Source: Planctomycetota bacterium (GTDB lineage: Bacteria > Planctomycetota > Planctomycetia > Gemmatales > Gemmataceae). Taken from it: a stretch of DNA of 64,000 bases. The notes under the pieces are model-generated. The model ran no database searches, was not told the origin of the DNA, and saw nothing but the letters and a program-made list of their open reading frames with translations. Position 1 is the stretch's first letter. Each line of letters starts with the position of its first letter. This document shows, piece after piece, positions 60,436 to 64,000 of this stretch. Location: contig JAIOPV010000127.1 of assembly GCA_021413735.1 (NCBI GenBank), forward strand, positions 19,947-83,946. Reading direction: 5' to 3'. Made by a program: the position numbers and the translations under genes.

Positions 60436-61677
60436 CTACTTCGTTGTTCGGACGCTCAGGCTGGTGGGTTCCGACGTGATCTTCAGCCCTGGGATGGTCA
60501 CGCAACCCGTCGCATCGGCCTTGGCTTCGCCGTTGGCCGTGCCGAATGTCCAGTACACGGTTGCACCAGGGGCCACTTTCAACTTCTGTATCCGACGCAA
60601 GCTGACATCCGCAGTCGCTTCCGTTGGAATCGTGAATGCAGTCTTCAGATCCGCTGCCTTGACGAGAAACAGTTTCGTTTCGATCGCGTCTGCTGTTTCG
60701 CTCACGTTTTTCCAGCGGAAGAATGCGTTGATCTGGCCTGACTTCTTATCGGCGAGTTGATCCGGCCAGGGCGACGGGTCGTTGGTCGAGGCGTTGGTGA
60801 ACACCGGGTAAGCCTCGTTTTTCTTGACGCTCAGCCAGTCGAAGGAGTTGATAAGGTCATTCACCTTCAGGATATTTTCGTGGTTGTTCGCGTGCCCGAA
60901 CGGCCCCCAGTACATGAACAGTGCATACTTCCGGTCGTTCATCGCCTTGATGAAACCAGCGTGATCCTTCGACCAAGTGTCGTTCTGAGCGGAGTAGTCA
61001 ACCGCGATTGGAGGATCGGGTAGAGTGACATCGGCCGGCACGGTCTTGGGCGCGAAATACATGCGACTCGAAACGTGTTCGGTCTTGGCGGGCACGTTCG
61101 CCTTGATCGCGGCGAACACATCTCCGTTCCGCATGCCGATGCCCAAGGTGCCGCTGCCGCCCATCGAATTGCCGCACAGGTAGACGCGATTCTCGTCGAT
61201 GCCGTATTCTTTGATGACCCACTTCACCGTGTCGATCACCCGCTTTTCCGTGGGACACACTTCGGAGCCTTTGTACTTTTCGCTCCCCCACCACCAGTCT
61301 CCCTTATTGGCTTTGCAATCGAGGTACAGCGCGAAAAAGTCCGGCGGCGCGTGGTAGATGTCGTGGTTGCCGACTTTGGTTGTGCAACCAAGACAGGAGT
61401 TCACGTCGTGCCCGGCGGAATGCAGAACAACGTACAGCGGAGCGTTCGGCTTCGCCTGCTTCGGATGGAGAACCAAGAACGTATCCTTTTGGGGATCTGT
61501 GTACCCCCATTCCTTTTTGACCCCGTGCTGAAACGTATCCAGTTTCCGCTCGGTGAACTCCGACTCCTTTTTCTTCTCCGGAGGCCACTTCGCCTCTTGT
61601 CCAGAAACTGAAGTCGAAACCGCCACGTTAAGCCACATGGCGGTCACAAACGCGGAGGTGCGAACAAGCACGTTCAT
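60436..61677 (-). CDS. Secreted esterase / alpha-beta hydrolase
   Basis: The 413-aa protein has a signal peptide (start 61677; VLVRTSAFVTAMWLNVAVST). An alpha/beta-hydrolase domain of the polyhydroxybutyrate-depolymerase or feruloyl-esterase kind follows: APLYVVLHSAGHDVNSCLGC, nucleophile elbow VYLCGNSMGGSGTLG, and FMYWGPFGHANNHENI near the histidine. The C terminus (about 320-413) is an extra beta-rich domain. Cysteines in SCLGCTTKV may form a disulfide. It is monocistronic between the ligase operon and the BBP7 gene. Confidence 0.85.
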   Translation of the reverse strand: MNVLVRTSAFVTAMWLNVAVSTSVSGQEAKWPPEKKKESEFTERKLDTFQHGVKKEWGYTDPQKDTFLVLHPKQAKPNAPLYVVLHSAGHDVNSCLGCTTKVGNHDIYHAPPDFFALYLDCKANKGDWWWGSEKYKGSEVCPTEKRVIDTVKWVIKEYGIDENRVYLCGNSMGGSGTLGIGMRNGDVFAAIKANVPAKTEHVSSRMYFAPKTVPADVTLPDPPIAVDYSAQNDTWSKDHAGFIKAMNDRKYALFMYWGPFGHANNHENILKVNDLINSFDWLSVKKNEAYPVFTNASTNDPSPWPDQLADKKSGQINAFFRWKNVSETADAIETKLFLVKAADLKTAFTIPTEATADVSLRRIQKLKVAPGATVYWTFGTANGEAKADATGCVTIPGLKITSEPTSLSVRTTK

Positions 61678-61808
61678 GCTGAACTCTTTGTGAAGTGCGA
61701 GGAAGCGGGGTCGTGATTGTTCTACTCGGGCAGTCAGAACTGACCTGCCGCACAGCGAGTTTCTTCTTGAGCGAGTGGCTTGCACGACTTGACGGTGCGG
61801 ACGTGGAA

Positions 61809-61836
61809 AAGCCCTCGGATAACAATCCGAGGGCTT
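61809..61836 (-). terminator. Terminator of the BBP7 gene
   Basis: A perfect 12-bp stem (AAGCCCTCGGAT/ATCCGAGGGCTT) with a 4-nt loop is followed by TTTCC on the minus strand, 14 bp past the BBP7 stop. Confidence 0.75.
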
Positions 61837-61850
61837 CGCAAGAAACAATC

Positions 61851-63530
61851 TCACCAGTTGAACTGCAACCCGAAACTAATCCCCTGCACGAAGAAGCCCG
61901 AAGACTTAATCTGCGGGGCCGGAATCGGAGTACCCGCAATCGGAGTCGCGGTTCCCGCCGGCAAGAAGTTCGGAATGCGAGCGACGTCGACGTTGCCATC
62001 AATCGCATTGCCCGGTCGGAGCACGTTCCCCATGTAGAGGAAGTTGTAGCCGACGAAGACCTTCATGCGGCTCGTCACCTGGTAACCGAGATTCAAGCCG
62101 GCCTCGGGGACAACCGAGAATACGCTGTCGTGGTAGACCCCAGTGTTTGCGCCTGGCAGAGCGAGCAACCCACCGATTGCCATCGCGGGTGTTCCGTTCG
62201 CCAATATCAGATTCTGGGCTCCGGCGATCTCAAGTGTGCGGTTCATGGTTCCGAATGCCACCGCGGTACGCCCATCGAGTGACCATCGACCACGTTGCCA
62301 GGTTCCGGCAAGCCCGATCTGACCACCGTTGAATTGGTTGGTCGTTCGGAACGTATCCATCACGACGCCTGCCGCGACCGGCATTTGTGGAGGAGCCACA
62401 ACACCCGGAATGATTCGGAAGCCCTCGGTGATGCTCAGGCTCTCACTCATGTTCAGGTAGCGATAGCCGACGAGCGCATCGAGCCGACAGGCGCTGCATG
62501 GGTTGCCGATCAGGTTCCGGCGGTAATTGATTTCACCACCCCAGACCTGATTTTCCAGGTGAACCTGCACGCCACCGGTGGCGCGAACCGAATCAGCAAC
62601 GATCTCCGAATCCGAGCCGAAGAACGGGGTGTTCGGATTCACGTTGTTGAACGGTCGAGCCAGAAACGGAATCATCGCGGTCGTGACAGTCGATGTGCTG
62701 CCAGCCTGACCGAGCCAGAAACCGCGAGCTTCGATTCCGCGAATCTGATCGTTGCCGAACCAGCGACCGACCGAGAACCTCGCACCGGAATGGAAGGTCT
62801 GACCGAACGCACCGCCACCGATGACAGTGGAAGTATCGCCGACACCCAGCCGACCATTGAAGGCCGGTGAGCTGGTGCTAACGAGGACCGGCACGTTGGC
62901 GGATTGCGTCCACCACATGAGGTATTCGCCAGTCACCCACCAACGACCCATTCCCGCGACGCGACCGACGGCACCGTCCATGATGGGTGCGCCAGGGTCG
63001 CCGACAATGCCCGTGCCGCAGTCGCCGTACAGCGGAGACTCCATCCCAGGCGTCGAAGCGAGAATGTCACCCGGCCCCACCGACGGAATCACGGTTCCTG
63101 TGCTCGGCAGACCCGTCGGATACCCGAGCGTTCCCGGATTGATCACCCCGTTGCTGCGATCTTCGACGATGCTGGGAGCACCCGGAATGATTCGCGTCGT
63201 CGGTGCGGGGTTGGTCAGCATTGGTGTGCCCATTGGCACGCCGTTCATTGGTGTGCCCATTGGCACACTGTTCATCGGACGTGCCCCGTTGGGAACGCCA
63301 CCTGCTGGGGGCATCGGAGACGGAACGGGAATGTCGCCTCCGGCGCGTGGGGTGAGCAATCCGACGGGCGTGATGCCCGTGTCGCGTGGAGGTTCATCGG
63401 GGACAGCGAGGGGCCGTCCGAGTTTCGCAGACCGTTGAGGTTGCGGTGTGGTTCGGGCATCTTGGCCCACGGCGGGGGACGCGAACATCCCCAAACCGAG
63501 AGCCAGACTGCCGAGAAGAATCCGGCGCAT
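61851..63530 (-). CDS. BBP7-family outer membrane beta-barrel protein
   Basis: The 559-aa exported protein starts at 63530 with a signal peptide (RRILLGSLALGLGMFASPAV). A proline/glycine/methionine-rich low-complexity linker follows (PMGTPMNGVPMGTPMLTNPA-like), then the BBP7 barrel, beginning GRWWVTGEYLMWWTQSANVP. Aromatic strand ends and tails such as VYHDSVFSVVPEAGLNLGYQ and SRMKVFVGYNFLYMGNVLRP are typical, and the chain ends QGISFGLQFNW with the barrel-final aromatic residue. BBP7 proteins are frequent in planctomycetes and marine bacteria; transport specificity is unknown. Confidence 0.9.
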   Translation of the reverse strand: MRRILLGSLALGLGMFASPAVGQDARTTPQPQRSAKLGRPLAVPDEPPRDTGITPVGLLTPRAGGDIPVPSPMPPAGGVPNGARPMNSVPMGTPMNGVPMGTPMLTNPAPTTRIIPGAPSIVEDRSNGVINPGTLGYPTGLPSTGTVIPSVGPGDILASTPGMESPLYGDCGTGIVGDPGAPIMDGAVGRVAGMGRWWVTGEYLMWWTQSANVPVLVSTSSPAFNGRLGVGDTSTVIGGGAFGQTFHSGARFSVGRWFGNDQIRGIEARGFWLGQAGSTSTVTTAMIPFLARPFNNVNPNTPFFGSDSEIVADSVRATGGVQVHLENQVWGGEINYRRNLIGNPCSACRLDALVGYRYLNMSESLSITEGFRIIPGVVAPPQMPVAAGVVMDTFRTTNQFNGGQIGLAGTWQRGRWSLDGRTAVAFGTMNRTLEIAGAQNLILANGTPAMAIGGLLALPGANTGVYHDSVFSVVPEAGLNLGYQVTSRMKVFVGYNFLYMGNVLRPGNAIDGNVDVARIPNFLPAGTATPIAGTPIPAPQIKSSGFFVQGISFGLQFNW

Positions 63531-63861
63531 GGGAATGAGTCCTCCTTGACAACCGACCAGAACCGGCACGTCTCCTGGCCGGAACAAGTCACGCTACGTC
63601 TGTTTTCGGATTCCCTTCACGTTGCTCCGTATCCCGAGACCCCCAGGGTTTCCGATTCGTTCCTGGGTGCCCACACCTGCGCAGACTCCGCGGTAACCAA
63701 CCCCTGATCGCCACAACCGGCATCTTCGCGCATTTCCCTAAAGCCCGCGATTTCGGTTTGATCGCGGTGAAAGACTGAAGCGGCGCAATCTGCCGAACCG
63801 AAGTAAGTAGCAGAACCCGAGCAGATTCGCCCGGACCGGAAGACTTGGTGAGGAGCGTGCT
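63531..63861. other. 331-bp intergenic region with two divergent promoters
   Basis: The BBP7 gene and the small basic protein gene are divergent. No coding frame was found in between. A GAGGAG ribosome site precedes 63862. Confidence 0.4.
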
Positions 63862-64000
63862 ATGGCCGCCCGGCGTAAGAAGCGTTGGAAGACGATCCTC
63901 CCGACTGTGACGCTGACCGCAATCCCGTTCTTTGTGAACATGGAAACGGCGGCGGCGTTCTTTCCTCCGATTGTGCCGCCGCCGCCGGTGGTGAATCCGC
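63862..64000 (+). CDS. Basic, proline-rich exported protein (partial, window end)
   Basis: The first 46 codons of a gene run off the window. It starts MAARRKKRWKTILPTVTLTA with a GAGGAG site, then a hydrophobic export segment (IPFFVNMETAAAFFP) and a proline/valine run (PPIVPPPPVVNP). From memory, a similar start is found in planctomycete proteins with PEP-CTERM-like C-terminal anchors; this cannot be confirmed here because the 3' part is missing. Confidence 0.65.
   Translation, partial: MAARRKKRWKTILPTVTLTAIPFFVNMETAAAFFPPIVPPPPVVNP

Overview
The window looks like a stretch of a large, GC-rich chromosome from a Gemmata-type planctomycete (family Gemmataceae). The clues are Ser/Thr kinases (one fused to WD40 repeats), a DUF1549/DUF1553 cytochrome-like protein and a DUF1501 Tat protein, a DUF1080 protein, a BBP7-type outer-membrane barrel, DUF11 and proline- or glycine-rich secreted proteins, and many small intergenic inverted repeats. 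No rRNA, tRNA, prophage, CRISPR array or complete insertion sequence was seen.

Layout. 0-10 kb: WD40 kinase, secreted propeller protein, a membrane protein divergent from an HxlR regulator with twin operators, hisF, pilT, a PQQ-like protein and ffh. 10-22 kb: a Gemmata-type 232-aa protein, an orphan PhoR-like histidine kinase, DUF1549/DUF1553, a second kinase, a class III CoA-transferase, a WD40 protein, a surface protein and DUF1501. 22-28 kb: MazG-like protein, DUF11 protein, acetyltransferase, a proline-rich protein with a second internal signal peptide, DUF1080. 28-32 kb: panD-moeA-lnt-hydrolase operon, with lnt split by a -1 frameshift in a C tract.

32-43 kb is an efflux region. Two tandem TolC-like proteins (+) converge on an adaptor and RND permease (-). 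A degenerate second adaptor remnant lies at 33 kb. A receiver-domain gene downstream of the pump is interrupted by a 184-bp MITE with 27-bp perfect terminal repeats and an 8-bp target duplication. 43-47 kb: a glycine-rich secreted protein with a candidate sigma-54 promoter, next to an NtrC/NtrB-like two-component pair. 47.6-50.9 kb: a reactive-sulfur locus made of a divergent rhodanese, an ArsR regulator with a palindromic operator, a YgaP-like rhodanese-membrane protein and a coenzyme A-disulfide reductase-rhodanese fusion.

51-64 kb: a secreted protein of unknown function, an ABC-2 exporter pair, small proteins of unknown function, a secretin-like protein, an amidohydrolase, then a tight four-gene operon (108 aa, 204 aa, 242 aa, ATP-dependent ligase-like). 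After it come a secreted esterase-like protein, the BBP7 barrel and the start of a small basic proline-rich protein. The ligase operon, with three uncharacterised partners, is the best candidate for an undescribed system.
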